The notes: generated from the letters alone by a model not told the origin. DNA of 32,895 nt from Oscillospiraceae bacterium (GCA_015065295.1 SVQN01000028.1:1-32895), one strand, 5' to 3'; numbered from the stretch's first letter, positions 1-8,017 are shown. Program-made: numbers and translations.

Positions 1-2
1 TG

Positions 3-206
3 TACGATATCACAGCGAATGTTATCACCAAAATTATGGAGATGAATCACTGGAGTGAAGATATGGCAATGGAGCGGTTCACACAGTCGAAGGTATACTC
101 ATTTCTCGAAGATGAAAAAACAAAGGTGTGGCAGTATAGTACATTGATGCTTGCCAACCTCTTCAATGAGGAACGAGAGGGAAGGTTGATATTGCCGGAG
201 GTATAA
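3..206 (+). CDS. Partial hypothetical protein (C-terminal end)
   Basis: The window opens inside this reading frame, so the start is missing; about 67 residues remain. The visible part is hydrophilic and probably helical, with the segments MEMNHWSEDMAMERF, SKVYSFLEDEKTKVWQYS and a C-terminus of ILPEV. I do not recognise a named domain. Four bases separate its TAA from the GTG of the next gene, so the two are probably co-transcribed. Base composition is more AT-rich than the following 3 kb, which suggests accessory DNA. Small helical proteins of this kind are often found beside DUF3791 and DUF3990 genes in gut Clostridia; that link is from memory and not proven here. Confidence 0.6.
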   Translation, partial: YDITANVITKIMEMNHWSEDMAMERFTQSKVYSFLEDEKTKVWQYSTLMLANLFNEEREGRLILPEV

Positions 207-209
207 GTT

Positions 210-437
210 GTGAGTAAAACGCTTGAATTTAAGGTGTTCTGTTTTGAAGCATACCGCGCCGAGAAGAAATTGAGTGGTCGAAATACTATGCGGCTGTTTA
301 AGCAGTATGGGGTTTTGGAATATCTTGAAAAATTCTATGACGTACTTCACACAACAGGACGGGAATATATTGTCGATGATATTGATGAGTTTATTGCAGT
401 ACGCAGGAATACAAACGCAAAACATCATACTTTTTAA
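210..437 (+). CDS. DUF3791-like small protein
   Basis: A 75-residue protein starting at GTG 210, just after the stop of the upstream gene. The stretch YDVLHTTGREYIVDDIDEFI resembles the C-terminal signature of DUF3791 proteins (cysteine-poor, small, helical), and the N-terminal FKVFCFEAYR fits too. The function of the family is not established. It often lies in small accessory modules with DUF3990 proteins, which have a predicted ADP-ribosyltransferase-like fold; no such partner follows here, because the gene is closed by a terminator at 443-475. The composition is AT-rich like its upstream neighbour. The family assignment rests on recalled motif similarity. Confidence 0.6.
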   Translation: MSKTLEFKVFCFEAYRAEKKLSGRNTMRLFKQYGVLEYLEKFYDVLHTTGREYIVDDIDEFIAVRRNTNAKHHTF

Positions 438-442
438 CTATT

Positions 443-475
443 AACTCAGGGGAAAACAACCCTGAGTTTTCTTTT
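443..475. terminator. Bidirectional intrinsic terminator
   Basis: Perfect 9-bp stem: aactcaggg (443-451) pairs with ccctgagtt (460-468) around an 8-nt loop, followed by a T-rich run. On the minus strand the stem is preceded by few Ts, but it also closes the minus-strand operon that ends at 566. Confidence 0.85.
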
Positions 476-565
476 GGTGAGCAGGTTCCGGTTTGCTTCC
501 GTCAGTTCGCGGTTCCGGTCACGTTCTTCTTTGAGTTTCTGGAATACTTGGTCGCGAGTTCCGGG

Positions 566-1291
566 TTACACCTCAATAATATCCGCGCCCAGCAGCATCG
601 CCTCGCGGACATCCTCGGCACAGTTTACATTGGCAATCCCGAGCGCGGCATACTTCCGGACGCGGGCGCAAACCTCGGGGGAGGCTTTGTCGCGGTCGGT
701 GAGCCATGCGAAATTGGGTTTGTCCAGATAGACCCAGACCGAAAGGCGTTCCCTCGGTACAAGCGCGGCGATTTTCCGTAAGTCCTCTTCCGTGTTCTTC
801 CCGTCGTAATTGATCCGTGCGTCGGGGAGGACGGAGAGGATTTTTTGAATGCGCGCTGTGTCGGCACAGGAAAACTCGACGTTGACGTTGTATCGTTTCA
901 CAAGATCGAGCAGGGGATCGATTTCATCGGCGGTGATTTTTTTGTCGAGGTCGAGCAGGACATCGGTATCGTTCAGCAGCTCCAGCAGTTCTTCGAGCCT
1001 CGGTACGCGGGTACCTTTGAAGCGGATACCCTTATGGATGCCTGCGTCATAATTCAGCAGATCGTCATAGGTCATGTCGCAGACGTGCAGAGGTGTTTCG
1101 ATGACGCTTCCGTCTTTATTCCGGCAGGTACGGTTGATGGTGGAATCGTGCATCAGAACGATGACTCCATCCTTTGTGTACTGCGGGTCGGTTTCGATCT
1201 GCTCGAATTTGCTGTCGAGTGCGGCGCGGAAGGCGGGCATCGTATTTTCGGGCGTATAGTACACGCCGCCGCGGTGGGAACGGAAAATCAT
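566..1291 (-). CDS. Glycerophosphodiester phosphodiesterase family protein
   Basis: A 241-residue GDPD-family TIM barrel that would hydrolyse glycerophosphodiesters to glycerol 3-phosphate and an alcohol. The family signature is present in order: SHRGG near residue 6 (catalytic His), PENT near 14, IETDPQYTKDG near 32-42 (metal-binding Glu and Asp) and LMHD near 46-49 (second catalytic His). No signal peptide is visible, so it is probably cytoplasmic. It is the last gene of a minus-strand operon after the GH127-like gene (15 bp gap). The length is normal for the family. Past the TAA the same frame stays open for 39 codons with charged, helix-like content (446-565), which may be a lost C-terminal tail. 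Confidence 0.88.
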   Translation of the reverse strand: MIFRSHRGGVYYTPENTMPAFRAALDSKFEQIETDPQYTKDGVIVLMHDSTINRTCRNKDGSVIETPLHVCDMTYDDLLNYDAGIHKGIRFKGTRVPRLEELLELLNDTDVLLDLDKKITADEIDPLLDLVKRYNVNVEFSCADTARIQKILSVLPDARINYDGKNTEEDLRKIAALVPRERLSVWVYLDKPNFAWLTDRDKASPEVCARVRKYAALGIANVNCAEDVREAMLLGADIIEV

Positions 1292-1306
1292 GGCCGGTGT
1301 CCTCGT

Positions 1307-2608
1307 TTATTCAAACAGAATCTTCTGCTTACTTACTTTCATGACTTCATCCGGTACCCGGTAATACTTCACGATCGGCATCAGTTTCCGTCCATTGGCG
1401 GTAACTACCGCGTCAACCGCCGCATCTGCGTACGCTTCCGCGCCGCCGGTGACTTCCGCGTACAGGATATCTCCGTCCGCGTACACGCCGTTTTCCTGCT
1501 TCGTGACTTCGCCGGTCGTTTCCGCCCACAGCAGGTCGCTGTTTTCGCGGATGTACCACAGGCCTTCCGCCAGACGCATTGTACAGCAGAACGGTGCTTC
1601 GTACATCTGCGCCGCCAGAGCGTTCCACGGGCTTTCCTTCGTTACCACGGTATCCGTACCCGCACCGCCGTTCGCACGCTGGAGCGTCGCAAAGCCGTTG
1701 TGCCAGATGCGCGCCGCGATTGTCCGGTATTCCGGCTTACACGTTGCCTTATACAGTTCGAGCGAGAGCATCAGCGAGTCGATGATTGCACACGGTTCCG
1801 TCCATGTATCGGGTCGTCCCCACCAGTTGAGGTTCTGGTAGGTGTACGTCATGCCGCCGCCGTGGACGTAGAGTTCCCAGATGGATTCCGCGCACGTCCG
1901 GTACCACGCTTCGCCGGTGACGGCGTACATCCGCATCATGGCACGTCCGGCGGTCAGCGTGCAGTGGGTCTGCGCCTTCATCGCGCGTTTGTCGAGCGCG
2001 GAGTAGAACGCGATCATTTCGTCGAGCAGTTCCTTCACTGCCGGGTCGCGGAGGATTTTGTAGGCATGGGACAGACCGTCGATGGACATAAACGCCGCGC
2101 AGGTATCGGTGGAGAGAATCCATTTTCCGCAGATTCCGGCTTCCGAACCGCTGACGCCGCCGATTTCCCGGATCTCACGGTCAACGGGATAAACAGCGAA
2201 TTCTCCCTTCAGGGGAAGATAGAGATTGTTCGTGATATCACGGATGAGCGTGAGGGAGTAAGCGTCGCCGAACTGTTCGTAGTGTTCGCAGAGACCGCGA
2301 AGGAGCCACGAATGTCCGGAAAGCTGTTCTTCGCGGATCATGCCGTCACCGCATTTGCCGAGATAATTCTGTTCGTTGACCATGGACGGCATTTTTGCGA
2401 GCATTTCGTCCATGCAGGGGATGGATTTTCCGGAAATTTTATAATGCGAAACGAACGCGAGCAGGGCACGGCCTTCCTTGTCGCCCATCCAGCCGTAATC
2501 GGCAGGGGAGAACACGTCGCCGATCTGGTAATACGGATCGTCCGCGAGACGGCGGAAGTTGAGTTCAATCCGTTCGGAGAGTTCCTTGAGACAGAGATTT
2601 TGTTTCAT
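1307..2608 (-). CDS. GH127-like (DUF1680-related) glycoside hydrolase
   Basis: A 433-residue protein resembling the (alpha/alpha)6 barrel of glycoside hydrolase family 127, whose characterised members are beta-L-arabinofuranosidases. The metal-cysteine site of that family appears to be present: E271-x-C273 in TWTEPCAIIDSLML, and the adjacent pair C341-C342 in APFCCTMRLAEGLWYI. In the family these correspond to Glu and Cys ligands of zinc plus the nucleophilic Cys. The protein is shorter than typical GH127 enzymes (about 600-650 residues) and lacks an obvious C-terminal beta domain, so the substrate is uncertain. There is no signal peptide. It is the middle gene of a minus-strand operon between the YgjV-like and GDPD genes, with gaps of 22 and 15 bp. 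Confidence 0.7.
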   Translation of the reverse strand: MKQNLCLKELSERIELNFRRLADDPYYQIGDVFSPADYGWMGDKEGRALLAFVSHYKISGKSIPCMDEMLAKMPSMVNEQNYLGKCGDGMIREEQLSGHSWLLRGLCEHYEQFGDAYSLTLIRDITNNLYLPLKGEFAVYPVDREIREIGGVSGSEAGICGKWILSTDTCAAFMSIDGLSHAYKILRDPAVKELLDEMIAFYSALDKRAMKAQTHCTLTAGRAMMRMYAVTGEAWYRTCAESIWELYVHGGGMTYTYQNLNWWGRPDTWTEPCAIIDSLMLSLELYKATCKPEYRTIAARIWHNGFATLQRANGGAGTDTVVTKESPWNALAAQMYEAPFCCTMRLAEGLWYIRENSDLLWAETTGEVTKQENGVYADGDILYAEVTGGAEAYADAAVDAVVTANGRKLMPIVKYYRVPDEVMKVSKQKILFE

Positions 2609-2630
2609 GATGTGAATCCCTTTCGTAAGT

Positions 2631-3140
2631 TTATTCTTTCTTCATTCCTTTGATATCGCGGTACAGACCGATGCCGATGGCGGTCATGGCGATGGTGTTG
2701 GAGACGAGCGTGGGGATGGAGCCGTGGAGGATGCCGTAGATCACCCACAGCGTCTGGGCGGGGATGGCGAGCAGACGGATGTGCAGCGGTTTGGTACACC
2801 AGAAACTGACGACCGCGCAGCACGACCCGATCATGGGCAGCAGACTCAGCGGCCCTTCCCATGTCAGGATGCAGGAGCCGACGGTCAGTGCGCCGATGAA
2901 GTACAGCCAGAACCGGGAGGATGCCCACTTCTTTTCTTTATTATAGAAGACGGTTTCGCGTCCGAGCGCAAGGACGTTCAGTGCGGCTCCCGAATACGCG
3001 CCGATGAGGAGATAGTGGATCATCCAGAGAATATCCGCCGTGAATTTGCAGAGGAGGATGCTCCGGCGTTTGCGGGCAATGAAGCTGAAAAAGATCATTG
3101 CCGTACCGATCACGCCGGCGGTTTGTGCAATAATGTTCAT
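2631..3140 (-). CDS. YgjV-family inner membrane protein
   Basis: A 169-residue integral membrane protein with about five or six hydrophobic helices and the family's N-terminal pattern (AQTAGVIGTAMIFFSFIARKR). YgjV-family proteins are small membrane proteins of unknown function. I chose the ATG at 3140 because an AGGA lies about 10 nt upstream and the membrane segment begins right after it. A longer frame runs up to 3362 but passes through the promoter and an interspersed repeat, so its extra residues are an artefact. It is the first gene of the operon with the GH127-like and GDPD genes. Confidence 0.75.
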   Translation of the reverse strand: MNIIAQTAGVIGTAMIFFSFIARKRRSILLCKFTADILWMIHYLLIGAYSGAALNVLALGRETVFYNKEKKWASSRFWLYFIGALTVGSCILTWEGPLSLLPMIGSCCAVVSFWCTKPLHIRLLAIPAQTLWVIYGILHGSIPTLVSNTIAMTAIGIGLYRDIKGMKKE

Positions 3141-3171
3141 GTTGCAGTTTTCCTGTTCGATGGTTTTTCTC

Positions 3172-3200
3172 ATTATAACGCTTTTTCCGCACGGAATCAA
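3172..3200 (-). promoter_or_regulatory. SigA-type promoter of the ygjV-GH127-GDPD operon
   Basis: On the minus strand TTGATT (3195-3200) and TATAAT (3172-3177) are separated by 17 bp. The start codon at 3140 lies about 25 nt beyond the predicted transcription start. Confidence 0.75.
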
Positions 3201-3239
3201 GGGGGGAGGGGAAAAACTTTTTCCGAACCGTACTCTGTC

Positions 3240-3268
3240 TTGACAAGCCACGTCCGCCGTTATATAAT
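3240..3268 (+). promoter_or_regulatory. Consensus SigA promoter of the asparaginase gene
   Basis: TTGACA (3240-3245), a 17-bp spacer and TATAAT (3263-3268) match the consensus perfectly. The predicted leader is about 95 nt and contains the palindromic repeat at 3302-3360 before the start codon at 3371. Confidence 0.85.
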
Positions 3269-3301
3269 AAATGAAGATATCTCTCATTTCTTTATAGTAT
3301 T

Positions 3302-3360
3302 GAAGTTTTTTGAAAGGGGTTTGGGGGAATCTTTTTTTCAAAAAAGATTCCCCCAAGAAC
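3302..3360 (-). repeat. Palindromic terminator-like repeat, copy 1 (in a 5' leader)
   Basis: A hairpin with 17-bp arms (3321-3337 and 3340-3356) and the family's tail on the left side. The arm core is GAATC/GATTC instead of GAAACC/GGTTTC, and both arms changed together. The tail orientation corresponds to the minus strand, but no minus-strand gene ends here; instead the copy lies between a consensus promoter and the asparaginase start codon. Confidence 0.85.
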
Positions 3361-3370
3361 AATCGTTGAT

Positions 3371-4393
3371 ATGTCCATCCTCACTACCGAAACGCGCGGC
3401 GGAATGGTCGAGAACGTCCATTGCGGGGCGATCTGTGTGGTGTCCGAACGCGGCGTTGAATATTCCGCCGGACGTTATACCGATGAGTATTTCTTCCGCT
3501 CCTCGTCCAAGCCGATTCAGGCACTTCCTGTCCTTCTGCTCGGCCTTGACAAAAAATACGGCCTGTCCGATGACGAATGTGCCATCATGGCCGGTTCCAA
3601 TGCCGGCGAGGTCTACTGCACTGATGTGGTGAAGTCCCTTATGGAGAAGGCAGGCGTCACCGAAGAGGATCTCGTCATGAAGCCGCGCTATTCCTCCCAC
3701 GAGGGAACGAAATTTGCCGCACTTGCCGCCGGAGAACCGCCGAAAAAGCTCTGGCACGGCTGCACGCCCAAGCACATCGGCTGCATTCTTGTCCAGCGTG
3801 AACTGACCGGTTCCGGCAAGGGGTACGAACAGCCCGATTCCGCCGTCCAGCGGCTCATCCGCTATGTGATTTCCATGTTCACCGACACGTCGTATGAGAA
3901 TATCCGCCTTGGATGCGACGGATGCGGCGTTCCCGTATTCGCCGTTCCCGGGCCGAATCTTGCGAAGTCCTATCTCCGGATGGCGTGTCCCGAACTCCTG
4001 CCCGACCCGTCCATGACCGCCGTGACTGCCCGCATGACCTCGCTCATGAACCGCTATCCCCACCTCGTACGAGGAAGAGATTACATCTGCTCCGTCATGA
4101 ACTCGTTCCCGAACATTGCCGCAAAGGGCGGTGCGTCCGGGGTTTACACGTTCGGTCTGAAGCAGGAACGTCTCGGCGTGATGCTCAAGATATACGACGG
4201 TACGGAAACGTCGTGGCAGCCCGTGATCGCCGAAATCCTCCGTCAGGTTTCGCCGGACATCAACCGCGAACTGATCGAAACCCTCGAAACCAGAGAACTG
4301 ATCGGAACAACCTGCCGGAACATCCGCAACATGACCGGCGAAGTGATCGGGGAAATGACGCCTGTTTTCCGGCTTAAAAAGCACTTTGGATGA
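3371..4393 (+). CDS. Asparaginase, Rhizobium AnsA type (asparaginase II family)
   Basis: A 340-residue protein of the serine-lysine, zinc-dependent asparaginase family typified by Rhizobium etli AnsA; it would convert L-asparagine to aspartate and ammonia. Visible motifs are TRGGMVENVH at the N-terminus, S44-x-x-K47 in RSSSKPIQALP (catalytic pair), C131-x-x-K134 in HGCTPKHIG and CDGCGVP at 182-188, which match the Ser, Lys and Cys positions of the family. The segment HGCTPKHIG differs from the usual HNNCSGKHAG, so activity or specificity may be altered. The gene has its own promoter, but no Shine-Dalgarno is obvious before ATG 3371; a hairpin repeat ends 15 bp upstream. The length is normal. 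Confidence 0.85.
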   Translation: MSILTTETRGGMVENVHCGAICVVSERGVEYSAGRYTDEYFFRSSSKPIQALPVLLLGLDKKYGLSDDECAIMAGSNAGEVYCTDVVKSLMEKAGVTEEDLVMKPRYSSHEGTKFAALAAGEPPKKLWHGCTPKHIGCILVQRELTGSGKGYEQPDSAVQRLIRYVISMFTDTSYENIRLGCDGCGVPVFAVPGPNLAKSYLRMACPELLPDPSMTAVTARMTSLMNRYPHLVRGRDYICSVMNSFPNIAAKGGASGVYTFGLKQERLGVMLKIYDGTETSWQPVIAEILRQVSPDINRELIETLETRELIGTTCRNIRNMTGEVIGEMTPVFRLKKHFG

Positions 4394-4502
4394 TGTAACA
4401 TAATCACACGGAAAAGTGTTCAACTGACACACATAAAATTGTGTGAAATATGTGAAAAGTGCGAATTTTGTGATATTCGTTCGTTTTTCCGCGAAAAAAC
4501 TC

Positions 4503-4531
4503 TTGACAGAGCCCTGTATTTATGATATGAT
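4503..4531 (+). promoter_or_regulatory. SigA-type promoter of the methyltransferase gene
   Basis: TTGACA (4503-4508), a 17-bp spacer and TATGAT (4526-4531). The leader to ATG 4623 is about 85 nt. Confidence 0.85.
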
Positions 4532-4622
4532 ATAGTTAGGGAAATTTCAGGTTAAATTCAAAAAATACCGACCGACGTTGTGTCGACAAATCAGGAAAGC
4601 GTAAGCAGGCGGAGCGTAACTT

Positions 4623-5417
4623 ATGGATATGTTTGAATATTACGGCTATTTTGCCGAAGAAAATCGTTCGGATAAACTGATCGAAACGGAAAATCGCGTG
4701 ATTGACGCGCTGTTTGACCGCTATCTTCCGGGAAGCGGTTCTCTTCTGGACTCCTCCGCCGGTCTCGGACGGAATGCCTTCCGTCTGGCTGATCTCGGCT
4801 ACGAGGTAACGGCAGGCGACTTTATCGCCGACCATGTGGAAGCGATCCGTGCGAATCCGGAATCCTCCAAGCTGAAGGAAACCTACTGTTCGAGCGCACA
4901 CCGGCTGACGGCATTTGCAGACGAAAGTTTTGATTCCGTCATTGCTCTCGGTCCGATGTACCACATGAGAACCAAGGCGGAACGTGAACTTCTCGTCCGC
5001 GAATCCCTGCGCGTTCTCAAGCCGAACGGAATTCTCGCGTTCTCGTTTATGTCCCCGATGGCGATGACCTTCGGGCAGTATTTCAACGCGATGCGTACCT
5101 ATAAGACGCTGGATCGTCTGAAGGCGTACCGCAAGCTCGCCAACGTGGAAAAGACCCACGTCTGCGATATGTTCCACGGCATGGATCTCGAAGAAATGAC
5201 GGATATTTCCCGTGAATACGGTCTGAAAATCCTGACCGTTGCTTCCACCTACAGCATGCTTTACGATATGGCGGGTGAAATCGAAACGCTGTCCGGCGAC
5301 GCATACGAAGCCTTCGTCAAATCGCAGATCGACACCTGTGAAGACCCGGTCGTTGCCCGCTACTGTATGCGTGGTCTGTTCATTGCCCAGAAGCGTGTGC
5401 TGGATCTGTTTGACTGA
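4623..5417 (+). CDS. Class I SAM-dependent methyltransferase
   Basis: A 264-residue protein with a Rossmann-type methyltransferase domain. Motif I is LLDSSAGLGRNAFRLADLGY (41-60), with the acidic residue that would bind the SAM ribose at D66 in EVTAGDF. Motif IV-like residues follow in FDSVIALGPMYHM and a helix LLVRESLRVLKPNG is typical of the Methyltransf_11/25 group. The substrate cannot be read from the sequence. ATG 4623 is preceded by GGAG. The gene stands alone between its own promoter and a strong terminator at 5435-5476. Confidence 0.88.
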   Translation: MDMFEYYGYFAEENRSDKLIETENRVIDALFDRYLPGSGSLLDSSAGLGRNAFRLADLGYEVTAGDFIADHVEAIRANPESSKLKETYCSSAHRLTAFADESFDSVIALGPMYHMRTKAERELLVRESLRVLKPNGILAFSFMSPMAMTFGQYFNAMRTYKTLDRLKAYRKLANVEKTHVCDMFHGMDLEEMTDISREYGLKILTVASTYSMLYDMAGEIETLSGDAYEAFVKSQIDTCEDPVVARYCMRGLFIAQKRVLDLFD

Positions 5418-5434
5418 TTGCCGATCATTGTTTT

Positions 5435-5476
5435 CCGCAGAAGACAATTTATGTCTTCTGCGGATTTTTGTTTTTT
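5435..5476 (+). terminator. Intrinsic terminator after the methyltransferase gene
   Basis: ccgcagaaga (5435-5444) pairs with tcttctgcgg (5454-5463), followed by a T-rich tract. Confidence 0.9.
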
Positions 5477-5550
5477 GTGGAATCCGGCGGTGTCTCCTCC
5501 GATACTTGAAAAATCCCCATCCGGCTTTAGTTTATCCCAAAACGCCGTTA

Positions 5551-5579
5551 TTGACGGTGACGTGCCGGTGGGGTATAAT
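5551..5579 (+). promoter_or_regulatory. SigA-type promoter of the first XRE regulator
   Basis: TTGACG (5551-5556), a 17-bp spacer and TATAAT (5574-5579), about 50 nt before ATG 5629. Confidence 0.85.
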
Positions 5580-5628
5580 ACAGTCAGGACGTGCGCACAG
5601 TCTGAATTTTCATATAGGAGACTGTTTT

Positions 5629-6768
5629 ATGAGTGAACTGAAAATTCCGGAGGTGATCCTCCGGGAACGGCGGAAGAAAAATCTGACGCAGGAAGAACTG
5701 GCGGCATCGCTCGGAGTATCGTCGCAGGCGATCTCGAACTGGGAGCGCGGCGGATATCCGGACATCACGCTGCTGCCGCGCATTGCGAATTTTTTCGGAA
5801 TTACGGTGGATGAACTGATCGGAAATGACGCGGTGACAAAGGAAGAGGATTTGAATTCCTTTGAACGCCGGTGGTCGAAGGCGGACCCGTCGGAAAAGGT
5901 GCGGCTGTCGAAGGAATACTGGCAGAAATATCCCGGCGATTTTCTGGTCGGCGAACTTCTTGCCAACGCGATTGCCAATCATCGTCCGAGCTGGGAGACG
6001 GACTATCCGCTGATGAAGGAGGTCTGCGAGAAGATTCTGAGCGAATGTACCTGGGAATACACGCGGCACAATGCGATCGAATTCATGTGCATCGTCTGCA
6101 CGGATGAGGAATGGAAAGAGAAATGGTGCATGATGTGTCCGCAGTTTTACGGGGCGCAGGAGCATGAACGTCTGGAGGAACGGCATTGGGAACGCCGCGA
6201 ATACGAACGTTACCGCAGCCAGAGTGAGTGCAACGATGCTCTGGTGATGCAGCATTTCCTCGGTCGGGAATATATGCGCTATTATGAGCGGAACAATGGC
6301 GATCTCTTCCGCGATCCCGCAAAGACAGCGGAACGGATGGCGTGCCGGATGCGCGTGATCGAGGCGATTTCCGGAGACGGAACGGTTCCGGAGGCGTGGT
6401 GCGGCTGTTATGCCGACCTCTGTCTGAAACTGGCGGGTGCGATGATCGGGGATGGACGGCTGGACGAAGGGTTTGTCGCGCTTGAACGGGCGTTCCGGCT
6501 GTATGAAGAATGGCTGAAAATTCCGGAAGGGAAGCGGATGGATACGGGAATCGGCAGTACGACTGTCAACAAATGCGACAGCCGGTACTGGGTGGACGTG
6601 CAGACGGAGGACGGGACATCGACGTGGAGTCCGTATCTGTGGCTGTTCTGGCAGCGGAACAACGACATCGAACGCGCGCTGAACGGATGGCCGTGGTTCG
6701 ACGGTGTGCGTGAAGACGAACGGTATCTTGCTGCATACGAACGTGCGAGAACGATGGCGGGATACTGA
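5629..6768 (+). CDS. XRE-family regulator with large helical C-terminal domain
   Basis: A 379-residue protein. Residues about 6-62 form a Cro/C1-type helix-turn-helix (LTQEELAASLGVSSQAISNW, then YPDITLLPRIANFFGI), which binds DNA. The rest is helical, rich in Trp, Arg and Glu, and resembles a degenerate TPR-like sensor region. ATG 5629 is chosen because AGGAG lies 8 nt upstream; the frame is open further upstream, but that region contains the promoter and the previous gene's terminator. The next regulator at 6905 is a paralogue with the same N-terminal plan. The ligand and the target genes are unknown. Confidence 0.85.
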   Translation: MSELKIPEVILRERRKKNLTQEELAASLGVSSQAISNWERGGYPDITLLPRIANFFGITVDELIGNDAVTKEEDLNSFERRWSKADPSEKVRLSKEYWQKYPGDFLVGELLANAIANHRPSWETDYPLMKEVCEKILSECTWEYTRHNAIEFMCIVCTDEEWKEKWCMMCPQFYGAQEHERLEERHWERREYERYRSQSECNDALVMQHFLGREYMRYYERNNGDLFRDPAKTAERMACRMRVIEAISGDGTVPEAWCGCYADLCLKLAGAMIGDGRLDEGFVALERAFRLYEEWLKIPEGKRMDTGIGSTTVNKCDSRYWVDVQTEDGTSTWSPYLWLFWQRNNDIERALNGWPWFDGVREDERYLAAYERARTMAGY

Positions 6769-6821
6769 ACTCCGTGCAGAAAATCCAACGCAGCGTAGGA
6801 TGAGTTCCAAAACTGCGTCTA

Positions 6822-6850
6822 TTGCGGAGACGGACGGGGTGTGGTATAGT
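6822..6850 (+). promoter_or_regulatory. SigA-type promoter of the second XRE regulator
   Basis: TTGCGG (6822-6827), a 17-bp spacer and TATAGT (6845-6850), about 55 nt before ATG 6905. Confidence 0.65.
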
Positions 6851-6904
6851 AAAGACGGAAACAGTACTGATTTCGTATTTCTGTGAAAATGAGGTATTTT
6901 TACA

Positions 6905-7930
6905 ATGACTATCAATCTTGCCGAATCTTTACGCCGTCTCCGTACCGCGCGCGGTATCACACAGGAGACGCTGGCGGATTTTCTCGGTGTATCGTCGCAG
7001 GCGGTTTCAAAATGGGAACGCGGCGACGGTCTGCCGGATATTGCGATGCTTCCGCCGCTTGCCAACTATTTTGACGTGACGCTGGACGAACTCATGAATA
7101 TGGACGAACTCCGCAACCGTGAAAAACTGGCGGACATGAAGAAAAAACACCGTGAACTGCGTTCTGCCGGACAGGATGAGGAAGATCTTGTTCTTCTGCG
7201 TGAGATTCTGCGGCAGTTCCCGAATGATTACGAAACGATGGCGGAACTTGCGGAATATCTTCCCGATTTTGAGGAAGGACTTGCTCTCTGCCGCCGGATC
7301 CTTGATTTCTGCCCGGACAATGACCTGCGCAGTTATGCGGCGTATCAGGAGGCAAGCCTTCTTTATTCCCTTGACCGGAAGGACGAGGCTCTGGAAAAAA
7401 CGAAAAAGCTCCCGCCTTTGGAATATTGCCGTGAACTGAATATGATGTGGCTGCTTCACGGGGAAGAGCGCGTGAAGCGGTGTCAGGAGACGATTCGTCT
7501 GCTCGGATGGGCGTTTTTCGGACAGATCGAACAGATGGTGGGAGAGCCGATGTTTGACGCGGAAACCAATATCGCGCTCTGTCAAAAGGCAATTGATCTG
7601 TATGCCGTGATTTATGAGGACGGAACGATGGGGTACACTCATCTTCGGGTGAGCCGGTGTTATTATTATATGGGGCTGTATGCGCTGGAACTCGGTCAGT
7701 TTGAACGTATGATGGATTATTTCGCAAAGGCGGCAGAACACGCAAAACAGTTTGACGCTCTGCCGGAGACAGTGACGTTTTCTTCGCTTCTTCTGAATCG
7801 GCTTGTTTTTGAAAGGAATGCCGTGAACGGTGTCGGCACCTGTACGGCGGAATACCGGGAATGGCTGTCGCGAAAGGAGAATCTGCGGGAAAGCGGACGG
7901 TATGAGGACGTTCTGGCGATGTTTGAATAG
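6905..7930 (+). CDS. XRE-family regulator with TPR-like C-terminal domain
   Basis: A 341-residue protein with a Cro/C1-type HTH at about 8-64 (ITQETLADFLGVSSQAVSKW, LPDIAMLPPLANYFDVTLDEL) followed by helix pairs that look like tetratricopeptide repeats (for example SRCYYYMGLYALELGQFERM and AKAAEHAKQFDAL). This layout is common in Firmicute regulators that sense a peptide or a partner protein through the TPR region, but no cognate small peptide gene is visible next to it. A GAGG-type ribosome binding site lies 10 nt before the ATG. It is paralogous to the gene at 5629-6768 and has its own promoter. Confidence 0.88.
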   Translation: MTINLAESLRRLRTARGITQETLADFLGVSSQAVSKWERGDGLPDIAMLPPLANYFDVTLDELMNMDELRNREKLADMKKKHRELRSAGQDEEDLVLLREILRQFPNDYETMAELAEYLPDFEEGLALCRRILDFCPDNDLRSYAAYQEASLLYSLDRKDEALEKTKKLPPLEYCRELNMMWLLHGEERVKRCQETIRLLGWAFFGQIEQMVGEPMFDAETNIALCQKAIDLYAVIYEDGTMGYTHLRVSRCYYYMGLYALELGQFERMMDYFAKAAEHAKQFDALPETVTFSSLLLNRLVFERNAVNGVGTCTAEYREWLSRKENLRESGRYEDVLAMFE

Positions 7931-8017
7931 GATTTTGTAAACATTTTGTAACCGGTCTTCCGCTTCATGTGATTGTGTGATATACTATAGTCAAATCATT
8001 CCATCCAAAGGATCGTC

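Noticed and set aside
845..2653. A 602-codon open frame on the plus strand over the GDPD and GH127-like genes
   Set aside because: It is antisense to two genes with clear family motifs and has no recognisable domain; high GC at third positions creates such shadows.
7958..7986. A promoter before the HExxH gene
   Set aside because: TATACT is a fair -10 but no -35 lies at the right distance; too weak to list.
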